A stretch of DNA of 8,624 bases, from NCBI GenBank assembly GCA_009920585.1, contig RFZT01000093.1, forward strand, positions 1-8,624, written 5' to 3'. The DNA is from a bacterium. GTDB taxonomy: Bacteria; Verrucomicrobiota; Verrucomicrobiia; Chthoniobacterales; Terrimicrobiaceae. A program made the translations under genes and the position numbers. Of the stretch, positions 1 to 6,354 are shown one piece after another. Position 1 is the stretch's first letter. Each line of letters begins with the position of its first letter. The notes beneath the pieces were generated by a model. The model ran no database searches, had not been told where the DNA came from, and saw only the letters and a list, made by a program, of their open reading frames with translations.

Positions 1-3
1 AAC

Positions 4-84
4 TGCTCGGGGGGGGACTCGAACCCCCATGCCTTGCGGCATGCGCCCCTCAAACGCACGTGTCTGCCATTTCACCACCCGAGC
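4..84 (-). tRNA. tRNA-Leu (anticodon GAG)
   Basis: The reverse strand folds into a complete class II tRNA. The 7-bp acceptor stem GCTCGGG/CCCGAGC pairs 78-84 with 5-11, and the discriminator base is A (position 4). The T arm has a GGGGG/CCCCC stem around TTCGAGT (12-28). The long variable arm TGCC-GCAA-GGCA (about 29-41) is expected only for Leu, Ser or bacterial Tyr tRNAs. The anticodon stem TGCGT/GCGCA encloses the loop TTGAGGG, giving anticodon GAG (49-51 on the plus strand), which reads CUC/CUU leucine codons. The 3' CCA is not encoded: AGT follows the discriminator. The gene lies 77 bp downstream of uvrB on the same strand. Confidence 0.94.
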
Positions 85-99
85 TGGATGTGAGGAGTT

Positions 100-127
100 A
101 TCCTACTGATTCTGCTTTCGCTTGCAA
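100..127 (-). promoter_or_regulatory. possible promoter of the tRNA-Leu gene
   Basis: On the minus strand, TTGCAA (122-127) and TAGGAT (100-105) are separated by 16 bp. TAGGAT ends 15 bp before the first base of the tRNA. Each hexamer matches the sigma-70 consensus at four of six positions, and spacing and placement fit a tRNA promoter. The match is too weak to be sure, and the tRNA may also be read through from uvrB because no clear terminator separates them. Confidence 0.3.
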
Positions 128-161
128 GCCGGATTTTTGGGATTTTGATACGCGCGCTATT

Positions 162-2318
162 TCATCCCCGTTTTTTTCGGGAGGGTTTGGAATAGGTGAT
201 TTTTTTCATTGGAGTGGGGGAGGTGCCATCCGCTGTTCCGCTTTTGAGTTCCGCTATCTGATCGCGGAGGAGTGCGGCCCGCTCGTATTCAAGGCGCGAA
301 GAGGCTTCGGCCATATCCTTCTCGAGTTCACGGATGAGCTCGGCGGCATTAAATGAAGTCGGATCTTCTCGCAGGGAATGGGGATTATCTCCATTGCCTT
401 TCACGATCACATGAAGACTTTCCTGCACGGCTCGGACGACGCTGCGCGGCGTGATGCCGTGCTTTTTATTGTAGGCCTCTTGCCGCGTGCGGCGGTAATC
501 CGAAATCTCCAACAGGGCACGGATGCTACCTGTGAGGACATCGGCAAAAAGCACAACTTCGCCATGGAGATGCCGAGCCGCTCGTCCAGCCGTCTGGATG
601 AGACTGGTCTGGCTTCGAAGGTAGCCCTCCTTGTCCGCGTCGAGAATGCAAACCAGCGAGACCTCGGGGAGATCTAGTCCTTCACGAAGAAGATTGATGC
701 CGACAAGAATATCACAGTCGCCGGCTCGGAGGGTGCGAAGGATTTCCACACGTTCGATCGTGTCGATATCGCTGTGGAGATAGCGAACTTTGAGACCAAC
801 CTCGCGCAAATAGTCGGCCAAGTCTTCGGCGGTTTTTTTGGTGAGCGTTGTGATGAGGACGCGTTCTTTTTTTTCCACTCGGCGGCGGCAAAGCTCGATC
901 GTCTCATCGATCTGAGCCTTGAGTGGACGAACGGTGATCGTCGGATCCAGCAGCCCAGTTGGTCGAATGATCTGCTCCACCACAAGGTGCGCTCCCGCTG
1001 TCGTGACATCGAGATTTTCCTGACCCTCACCGTATTTTTTGAAGTCAAGGTTGCGACCGCCTTCGCCAAAGGTTTTTTCGGGATTCGGAATCCACTCCGT
1101 GTTTCCTGCCACACTATTGCGGATCTCGAATTGGCTAGGCGTGGCGCTCACATAAATGCCTTGTGTGCTTTCCTGCATGAATTCGTCGAAGTTCAGCGGA
1201 CGGTTGTCTAGGGCACTGGGAAGCCGGAAACCATAATTCACAAGCACCGACTTCCTTGCCCGATCGCCGGCATACATTCCGCCGACTTGCGGAATCGTGG
1301 CATGCGACTCGTCGACGACCAACAGGTAATCCTCCGGCAAAAAATCCATGAGAGTGTAAGGCCGCGAGCCTGGTGGGCGTCCGGTCAGTTGGCGGGAATA
1401 GTTTTCAATCCCGGTGCAAAATCCCATCTCCTGCATCATTTCGAGATCAAACTCGGTTCGCATGCGGATGCGTTGGGCCTCGATGAGTTTCCCTTCACGC
1501 TCAAACTCCTCCACGCGAGCCTCCAGTTCCTTTCGGATTTCCACCATTGCCACGCGCAACTTGTCGTGAGGCGTCACGAACTGCTTTGCGGGAAAGAGCG
1601 TGAAGGTCGTGAGTGTCGCGCTCACGCGTCCGGTGAGGGGATCAAAGAGACTGATCCGCTCGATCTCGTCGCCAAAGAATTCGACACGAACCGCCTCGTC
1701 CTCGACTTGAGCGGGATGAACCTCGACGACATCGCCGCGAACGCGAAACTTTCCCCGCGTGAAGGCGATGTCATTCCGCTCGTAGAGCATCTCGACGATC
1801 TTGGAAAGAAACGCTTCCCGCGACATTGCCTGTCCCGGTTTGATAGTGACGAGCATTTGCAGAAAGTCTTCCGGCGAGGCGAGGCCATAGATGCAGGAAA
1901 CACTGGCAACGATGATCGTGTCGCGGCGCGTGAGAATCGAACTCACCGTGGATAGGCGGAGGCGCTCGATCTCCTCGTTGATCGAGGAATCCTTTTCAAT
2001 GTAGGTATCCGAGCGCGGAAGATAGGCCTCCGGTTGATAGTAGTCGAAGTAGCTCACAAAATATTCGACGGCGTTGCGCGGGAAGAATTGTTTGAACTCG
2101 CTGTAAAGCTGGGCGGCGAGTGTTTTATTGTGAGACATGATGAGCGTCGGGCGGCCCATGTCGCGGATCACATTCGCAATGGTGAATGTTTTGCCAGAGC
2201 CGGTCACACCGAGCAGAGTCTGGTGGCGATTGCCGGCACGCAGCGAGCGCGTGAGATTCGCAATCGCCCGCCCTTGGTCCCCCTGTGGCTCATATTTGGA
2301 ATCCAACTCAAAATCCAT
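162..2318 (-). CDS. uvrB: UvrABC excinuclease subunit B (UvrB)
   Basis: This is the damage-verifying helicase-like subunit of bacterial nucleotide excision repair. It is loaded by UvrA, opens DNA at a lesion and recruits UvrC for dual incision in the cytoplasm. The 718-residue product is complete. Visible are Walker A GVTGSGKT (37-44), the damage-clamping beta-hairpin segment rich in Tyr (about 87-115, with YFDYYQPEAYLP), the motif VVDESHATIPQVGGMYAGDR (334-353), the helicase motif YVSATP (389-394), RPTGLLDP (452-459), ILVGINLLREGLDLPEVSL (537-555), QTAGRAARH (575-583), and a C-terminal UVR domain (about 655-692) that in the family contacts UvrC. Residues about 400-444 form a Gly/Glu-rich stretch, roughly 35-40 residues longer than the matching part of E. 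coli UvrB as I remember it. A short Lys/Arg-rich tail (about 700-718) follows the UVR domain. The ATG is the natural family start; GGCGG sits just upstream, so the ribosome site is weak. No LexA box is evident upstream. Confidence 0.98.
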   Translation of the reverse strand: MDFELDSKYEPQGDQGRAIANLTRSLRAGNRHQTLLGVTGSGKTFTIANVIRDMGRPTLIMSHNKTLAAQLYSEFKQFFPRNAVEYFVSYFDYYQPEAYLPRSDTYIEKDSSINEEIERLRLSTVSSILTRRDTIIVASVSCIYGLASPEDFLQMLVTIKPGQAMSREAFLSKIVEMLYERNDIAFTRGKFRVRGDVVEVHPAQVEDEAVRVEFFGDEIERISLFDPLTGRVSATLTTFTLFPAKQFVTPHDKLRVAMVEIRKELEARVEEFEREGKLIEAQRIRMRTEFDLEMMQEMGFCTGIENYSRQLTGRPPGSRPYTLMDFLPEDYLLVVDESHATIPQVGGMYAGDRARKSVLVNYGFRLPSALDNRPLNFDEFMQESTQGIYVSATPSQFEIRNSVAGNTEWIPNPEKTFGEGGRNLDFKKYGEGQENLDVTTAGAHLVVEQIIRPTGLLDPTITVRPLKAQIDETIELCRRRVEKKERVLITTLTKKTAEDLADYLREVGLKVRYLHSDIDTIERVEILRTLRAGDCDILVGINLLREGLDLPEVSLVCILDADKEGYLRSQTSLIQTAGRAARHLHGEVVLFADVLTGSIRALLEISDYRRTRQEAYNKKHGITPRSVVRAVQESLHVIVKGNGDNPHSLREDPTSFNAAELIRELEKDMAEASSRLEYERAALLRDQIAELKSGTADGTSPTPMKKITYSKPSRKKRG

Positions 2319-2432
2319 AATCCGCCACTATCCTTTGCGGAGCCTCGGAGCGCAACCATCCGATTTTGGCGGATCATTTTCCCCTTGCGCGATGGAGCGA
2401 TTACGGACTGCATGGGAGTTGGTCGCATCATC

Positions 2433-4136
2433 ATGTCGAATCCCACGTACTCACGCCCCGCTCGCTGGGAAGTCCTAGTTCTTCAGGGCGCGCTCATCTT
2501 TCTCGCCTGCCTCTGGATTTACACTCCTGTTTATCACGGGGAGTGGCTTTGGGATGACGACTACCTGATTACCGCCAATCCCGCCATGCGTTCGGTGGAT
2601 GGCCTTTGGCGACTTTGGTTCGCTCCCTCGACGGCGGACTTCCTTCCTCTCACGCTGAGCTTCCTTTGGATCCAATGGCAATTCTTTGGCATGGACCCGA
2701 ACGGGTATCATATTGTTTCCATCCTCCTCCATTCGATGGGAGCGTGTTTTTTGTGGATGCTACTCGTGAGGACAAAAATCCGCGGCGCTTGGACCGCGGC
2801 CCTACTTTTTGCGATTCATCCGCTTTGTGTCGAATCGGTCTCTTGGGTGGCCGAGCAGAAAAACACATTTTCACTTCCGTTTTTCCTCTTGGCCGCTTTT
2901 TTTTACGTTACGTTCGATCAGCGCGAATCTCGCAAATACTACTTTTTGGCGCTCCTGGCGTTTCTGGCGGCAATGCTTTCGAAGAGTTCGGTCGTGATGT
3001 TCCCGTTTTTGATTCTTCTCTACGCTTGGTGGCAAAGGGGGACAATTTCGCGACGCGACATTCTTCGATCGGCCCCGTTTTTTTTGATTTCGCTCGCGCT
3101 AGGCATGGTCACGCTCTTTTTTCAACTTCACCGCGCGATTGGTAATGAACCGATTCCGCTAGGTGGATTTGACTCACGCTTGGCGATTGCCGGAATGGGC
3201 GGGCTTTTTTATCTGACTAAGATTTTTTGGCCTTTCGGATTGTTGCCGATTTACCCTCAATGGGATGCCAATCCAGCACCACCTTTTTATTTTGCCGCGT
3301 GGATTCCTCTGATCGCTGCTGGCGTTCTTTTCTGGATGAAGCGAAAATCTTGGGGCCGCCATGCCTTGATGGCCTATGGATTTTATTTCATCACCATCCT
3401 TCCTGTTCTCGGTTTTGTTGCGATGTCCTACATGCGAGTCGGTTGGGTCTCCGATCATTTAACTTATATCCCGATGATAGGGGTGCTTGTCCTCATCTCA
3501 TCGTCGCTCAACCATGCGGCAATCCAACTTCGACCTGTTGTGAGGAACTGGATTTGGTTGGGCGCAGCGGCGTGCGGCGGGTTGCTCGTTTTCCAAAGTC
3601 ACAGCTATGCTGCCATTTGGGCTAACGAAGATGTGCTTTGGCTCCACACCCTGAAGTACAACGAAAGCTGTTGGCAGGCCCACAATCGCTACGGCTCCAG
3701 AGAGTTCAATCGCGGCAATCACGCCGCTGCTCTTCCACACTTCGAGAGGGCAACCGCATTGCGCCCTGATCTCGCTGAAACGCAAAACAACCTCGGCTCA
3801 GGCCTGTTAGCTGCAAAAGATACGAAGGCCGCCATCAGTCGCTTTCGCGAAGCCCTTCGCCTTTCCCCAGATATCCTCGCTATTCAAGCGAACCTCGGCC
3901 GAGCGCTCATGCTCGACGGCCAAAATGACGAAGCCATTTTGATCTACACAGACTTGTTAAAAAAAGCCCCCTCCCATGCGGGTTTCCGCTGCAATCTAGG
4001 AATCACTCTTTTCAATGCCGGCCGGATTGACGACGCTATTGCGGCGTTCAAGCAGTCCCTCGAAATCGATCCTCATTTTAATGAAGCTAGCGACTACTTG
4101 AAGATCGCGATCGAAGCTAAGGGAAATCGTAAATAA
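2433..4136 (+). CDS. polytopic membrane protein with C-terminal TPR repeats, TMTC/GT-C-like
   Basis: The product is about 567 residues. After a short cytoplasmic N-terminus it has about 11-12 hydrophobic segments (near 15-32, 91-112, 147-160, 168-182, 186-200, 211-230, 252-272, 285-302, 311-331, 344-360, 372-388). The first loop carries WLWDDDYLI (acidic triplet 41-43), and later come HPLCVESVSWVAEQKN (129-144) and DHLTYIPMIG (341-350). These resemble signatures of TMTC-type and other GT-C glycosyltransferases, whose loop-1 acidic residues are catalytic. Residues about 413-548 form four TPR units of 34 residues (motifs such as NRGNHAAALPHFERATALRP), expected to bind protein. A protein O-glycosylation role is inferred from family likeness; donor and acceptor are unknown. 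ATG 2433 was chosen because MSNPTYSRPARW leads directly into the first helix. ATG 2412 is an in-frame alternative, and longer versions would run antisense into uvrB. It is divergent from uvrB and ends 28 bp from the convergent PPTase gene, with no terminator visible between them. Confidence 0.85.
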   Translation: MSNPTYSRPARWEVLVLQGALIFLACLWIYTPVYHGEWLWDDDYLITANPAMRSVDGLWRLWFAPSTADFLPLTLSFLWIQWQFFGMDPNGYHIVSILLHSMGACFLWMLLVRTKIRGAWTAALLFAIHPLCVESVSWVAEQKNTFSLPFFLLAAFFYVTFDQRESRKYYFLALLAFLAAMLSKSSVVMFPFLILLYAWWQRGTISRRDILRSAPFFLISLALGMVTLFFQLHRAIGNEPIPLGGFDSRLAIAGMGGLFYLTKIFWPFGLLPIYPQWDANPAPPFYFAAWIPLIAAGVLFWMKRKSWGRHALMAYGFYFITILPVLGFVAMSYMRVGWVSDHLTYIPMIGVLVLISSSLNHAAIQLRPVVRNWIWLGAAACGGLLVFQSHSYAAIWANEDVLWLHTLKYNESCWQAHNRYGSREFNRGNHAAALPHFERATALRPDLAETQNNLGSGLLAAKDTKAAISRFREALRLSPDILAIQANLGRALMLDGQNDEAILIYTDLLKKAPSHAGFRCNLGITLFNAGRIDDAIAAFKQSLEIDPHFNEASDYLKIAIEAKGNRK

Positions 4137-4164
4137 AATTTAGGACCAGGCCATTGTTAGAGTA

Positions 4165-4794
4165 TCAATGCACTTCTATTTTAACTTCTAAAATCGGATC
4201 AAACGAGGCCACGCATCCGATCACTCCCTCCCAAGCAAGGCGACTGAGATGAATCTGCTGATCCGCTAGGCGCCCCTCCCTTTCTCTTAGCGCCATCGCA
4301 CGATTCAGTCCCCCAGCCAATCCTTCGCCAGAGAGTTTCAAAATCGCTTCTTTTGACGTCCATATTCTAACAAACAATTCGTTTCCATATTCCTCTGCGC
4401 TTTTCACCTCGTTCGATTCCTGATTGGTAAAAAATCGATTCGCTATCGCGCGGAAGTCCCGCTTGCGATCGAGGAGCTCCATATCGAAGCCCACAGGCTT
4501 CGTAGAAAAGGCGATGGCCACCTCGGATCCCGAATGGCTGATATTAAAATGCAGATCTTCTATATTAGTAAAAAAAGGTTTACCTGATTTTGATATTTCT
4601 ATCTTAACGTCACTCGGCGCAAGGGATGCATAGAGTGAAGCAAACGACCTTACGCCAAATCTCCCCTTCAAATAAGCCGCCTTAGAATCCGGCGAACTAT
4701 ATTTCTCGTAAAAGGACATTTCCGATTCCGTTAAATAGGAAATATCTGCGGATTTTCTCATTCTCCAAATCCGAATTTCGTTCTTCGTAAGCAT
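4165..4794 (-). CDS. Sfp-type 4'-phosphopantetheinyl transferase
   Basis: The enzyme transfers the 4'-phosphopantetheine arm of coenzyme A to a conserved serine of acyl, aryl or peptidyl carrier proteins in the cytoplasm. The 209-residue product shows the family motifs in order: KGRFGVRSF (43-51), the substrate-binding SGKPFF (70-75), FNISHSGS (83-90), the Mg-binding GFDME (102-106, with Asp104 and Glu106), and the signature WTSKEAILKLSGEGL (145-159, with Trp145, Lys148, Glu149 and Lys153). The length fits short Sfp/AcpT-like members. No polyketide, NRPS or fatty-acid gene lies nearby, so the carrier protein served is unknown; it could be the general PPTase of the cell. The ATG has no Shine-Dalgarno sequence, and its upstream DNA is AT-rich and shared with the divergent winged-helix gene. 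The gene itself is more AT-rich than uvrB. Confidence 0.93.
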   Translation of the reverse strand: MLTKNEIRIWRMRKSADISYLTESEMSFYEKYSSPDSKAAYLKGRFGVRSFASLYASLAPSDVKIEISKSGKPFFTNIEDLHFNISHSGSEVAIAFSTKPVGFDMELLDRKRDFRAIANRFFTNQESNEVKSAEEYGNELFVRIWTSKEAILKLSGEGLAGGLNRAMALREREGRLADQQIHLSRLAWEGVIGCVASFDPILEVKIEVH

Positions 4795-4818
4795 TAAAAA
4801 TGATTTTAATTCTGAAAA

Positions 4819-4824
4819 TATAAT
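4819..4824 (+). promoter_or_regulatory. probable -10 element of the coiled-coil/winged-helix gene
   Basis: A perfect TATAAT lies in the AT-rich divergent gap between the PPTase gene and the winged-helix gene. A transcript starting near 4831 would give a leader of about 22 nt to ATG 4854 or 52 nt to ATG 4884. No convincing -35 TTGACA lies 16-18 bp upstream, so the assignment rests on the -10 match and its position. Confidence 0.45.
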
Positions 4825-4883
4825 GGTCCGCTCAAATAAAAGTCTTGCTTCTTATGAAACAAGAGATCTTTATTACTTATCAA

Positions 4884-5318
4884 ATGAAAGTCACAAGCAT
4901 CAAAACAACAACATTGAAGGCGCTTCTTTCTTTAACCAAGAAAAAAGATAAGCTAATCTGTCGCATCGAGAGCATCGAGAAGCAAATGGAGGAAATCGCC
5001 GCCCATGCCGAACCAGGCAAGACAGCCGATGACATCATAGCAGCGGGATCAAAACCACGCAAAGGCAGCAAAAGAAGTGGCCGTAAACGTCGCTCTCCTC
5101 ATGGTTTTATGACGTCCGAAATCAAGAGGATGCTCGAGGCTGCAGGCGATCAAGGGGTGAGCGTCCAAAGCGTTGTCACTAGATTGGATAAGCCCAGCAG
5201 CAACGTCTCCGTTTGGTTTAGCAATGCAAAAAAAGCCGGCTTGGTCGATAACATCCGCAGAGGTGTTTACCGTCTTAAAAATGCGCCAGTAGTGGTTCTC
5301 CCCTCGTCAATAAGCTGA
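4884..5318 (+). CDS. small basic protein: coiled coil plus winged-helix DNA-binding domain
   Basis: The 144-residue product has three parts. Residues about 10-42 (from LKALLSLTKKKDKLICRIES on) form a charged amphipathic helix likely to be a coiled coil for dimerisation. Residues about 56-71 form a very basic linker (KPRKGSKRSGRKRRSP). Residues about 75-132 look like a winged helix: a helix MTSEIKRMLEAAG, a turn GVSVQSVVTRL, a recognition-type helix KPSSNVSVWFSNAKKAGLV and a wing RRGVYRLK. I associate this arrangement with small multi-copy verrucomicrobial proteins, but that is recall, not a search. A nucleoid-associated or local transcription role is inferred from charge and fold. The start is uncertain: ATG 4854 adds MKQEIFITYQ, TTG 4845 adds three more residues, and none of the starts has a Shine-Dalgarno sequence. 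I prefer 4884 because the helical region begins there. It is transcribed divergently from the PPTase gene. Confidence 0.8.
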   Translation: MKVTSIKTTTLKALLSLTKKKDKLICRIESIEKQMEEIAAHAEPGKTADDIIAAGSKPRKGSKRSGRKRRSPHGFMTSEIKRMLEAAGDQGVSVQSVVTRLDKPSSNVSVWFSNAKKAGLVDNIRRGVYRLKNAPVVVLPSSIS

Positions 5319-5561
5319 TCCCGAGATTGGGAACTGTTTATCCTAAATCCGGCAGTTGATTAACTGAAGTAGGCGCAGAAGTTGTTTGCGGATGCGTTGA
5401 TTGCAAAATGTGTCTGCTTTGTTGTGCGAAGCTGTCTGCTGGATGTATGGGACGGACGGAGCCCATCCCTCCGAAGGAAATTAGGGGGTGCTTTGCGGTG
5501 GAGGGGCCGACCCTGTGGGGAAGGGGGAGTGCCGGTAGAACCGGTTTGGGCATGTGATTCT

Positions 5562-5587
5562 TCAATTTCTATGCGGTTAGAAATTGA
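5562..5587. repeat. perfect 9-bp inverted repeat (hairpin)
   Basis: TCAATTTCT (5562-5570) pairs perfectly with AGAAATTGA (5579-5587) around the 8-nt loop ATGCGGTT. The ATG of the DUF4160-like fragment is the first three bases of the loop. It is AT-rich with no following T run, so it is not a typical terminator. It could be a repeat-element end or chance. Confidence 0.6.
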
Positions 5588-5672
5588 CGCCTATATTTTG
5601 CTCTTCCCGCGTGCGGATCACGAGGGGCGCCATATCCATGTTTTCAAGGATAATATAGGGCCCCGAGGTTAA
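5571..5672 (+). pseudogene. possible truncated DUF4160-like gene start
   Basis: A 33-codon frame begins MRLEIDAYILLF and continues with DHEGRHIHVFKDN before a TAA stop. A short beta-type opening followed by an 'xHxHV' segment resembles the first third of small DUF4160 proteins, which are usually about 80-90 residues and often sit next to a DUF2442 partner. Here the frame stops right after this block, and no continuation appears in the other two frames. No ribosome site is visible and the start lies in a hairpin loop. If the likeness is real, this is a decayed fragment. Recognition is from memory only; chance similarity over so few residues is possible. Confidence 0.3.
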
Positions 5673-5705
5673 CGAATGGGGGAGCGCTGCATGGGAAGGC
5701 CTGAC

Positions 5706-5727
5706 AGGATTGCAGGATTTTAGGATC
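5706..5727. repeat. short tandem repeat, three AGGAT units of 8 bp
   Basis: AGGATTGC, AGGATTTT and AGGATCTA follow each other directly (starts at 5706, 5714 and 5722). The unit is imperfect, only AGGAT being kept. It resembles short 'aggatt' repeats seen between genes in many bacteria; no function can be read from it. Confidence 0.55.
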
Positions 5728-5761
5728 TACAAGAAGAAAAGGGAGCGAGCGCTACGCACAT

Positions 5762-6277
5762 TTATCTGGAGACATTTAAAGAGTAAGCCCCGGAGGTTGT
5801 CGAATCGTAACCGGCCACTTTGACATAATATGTGCCTGGAGATAGATTTGCTGTTATGCGAAAGTTGGGAACGCCCGCGCCGTCATCATCAGAGGCGAGC
5901 AGTGTTCCTGAGCTGTTGTAGAGGTAAGCAACCACATCGGTTTGGCCGGAACTGGTGACGATTACGGTTGAGGTTGTAGTGATGGTGAATTTAAACATAT
6001 CAACGTCACCGGCGTTATTGATAACCCCATTTTGATTTGTTGATGGAACAGTGATTAAGGTGGCATCGGTAAATGTGTTGCCATAGTCGTCAGTTGTGGA
6101 TATCCCTGATCCAGATATAGTAAAAGAATACAGGGACTCATCGCTGTCGTTGTTGCCAATATTTACGGTGGCTGTGAAATCGCCAGTAGACAGTGGCGAA
6201 AATCTTAGAACAAAGCTAGATGAGGAGGGTTCTTTCAGCGCTTTATTACTGGCTCCGATTTTTACTCCAAAATCCCG
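5762..6277 (-). pseudogene. 3' remnant of a large secreted protein: choice-of-anchor-D-like plus PPC domain
   Basis: The minus strand reads without interruption for 171 residues to a TAA stop. The first about 59 residues end with SFVLRFSPLSTGDFTATVNI, NNDSDES and YSFTISGSG, typical of the second half of a choice-of-anchor-D (ASPM/HYDIN-like Ig) domain of secreted proteins. Residues about 63-171 form a bacterial pre-peptidase C-terminal (PPC) domain: the linker DDYGNTFTDATLI, then NAGDVDMFKFTI, DVVAYLYNSSGTLLASDDDG and LSPGTYYVKVAGYDS. Such domains sit at the C-terminus of exported proteins. The frame is closed upstream by TGA (6278-6280) in the middle of the first domain. The first in-frame ATG (5996-5998) falls inside the PPC domain, so no sensible start exists, and frames upstream of the TGA do not continue the domain. 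I therefore read it as the tail of a gene that lost its 5' part. It is divergent from the YHYH gene, 77 bp away. Confidence 0.75.
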
Positions 6278-6354
6278 TCACTCATCACAGATTAGCAGTA
6301 ACAACCCCTTTTTAAGGGTCGACTAATTGAGCTTTTCAGTATTTAATTTGATTC

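Larger units (their letters stand above)
5319..5761. other. gene-free stretch with hairpins, repeats and a gene fragment
   Basis: About 440 bp without an intact gene. It holds a small inverted repeat CAGTT-GATT-AACTG (5353-5366), overlapping hairpins ATGGG/CCCAT (5447-5466) and CGGAG/CTCCG (5457-5473), CCGGT-AGA-ACCGG (5532-5544), the 9-bp hairpin at 5562-5587, and an 8-bp inverted pair CCTATATT/AATATAGG (5590-5597 and 5652-5659). It also holds a short DUF4160-like fragment and a triple AGGAT repeat. The G-rich segment 5440-5550 looks like an interspersed extragenic repeat rather than coding DNA, but only one copy is visible here. No strong intrinsic terminator was found after the winged-helix gene. 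Confidence 0.5.

Noticed and set aside
4..84. tRNA-Leu as an integration (att) site
   Set aside because: No integrase gene and no repeat of the tRNA 3' end is visible in the window, and the neighbour uvrB is a core gene.
1287..1955. Long plus-strand open frame (222 codons) antisense to uvrB, with other antisense frames at 60-356, 378-677 and 774-1211
   Set aside because: All lie opposite the highly conserved uvrB frame; their composition mirrors it and no domain is recognisable.
2034..2432. N-terminal extension of the TMTC-like protein to 2034
   Set aside because: The added residues run antisense through the start of uvrB and look like translated antisense, whereas the residues from 2433 lead straight into a natural N-terminus and first helix.
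5319..5334. TCCC/GGGA inverted repeat after the winged-helix gene as an intrinsic terminator
   Set aside because: The stem is only 4 bp and is not followed by a T run.
5338..5565. Minus-strand 75-codon frame, and the plus-strand frame 5382-5570 ahead of the DUF4160-like block
   Set aside because: Low-complexity products over hairpin-rich DNA, with no domain, no ribosome site and no consistent frame.
6304..6319. CCCTT-TTT-AAGGG hairpin upstream of the YHYH gene as terminator or operator
   Set aside because: Five pairs with a 3-nt loop are too weak and there is no second copy; nothing ties it to regulation.
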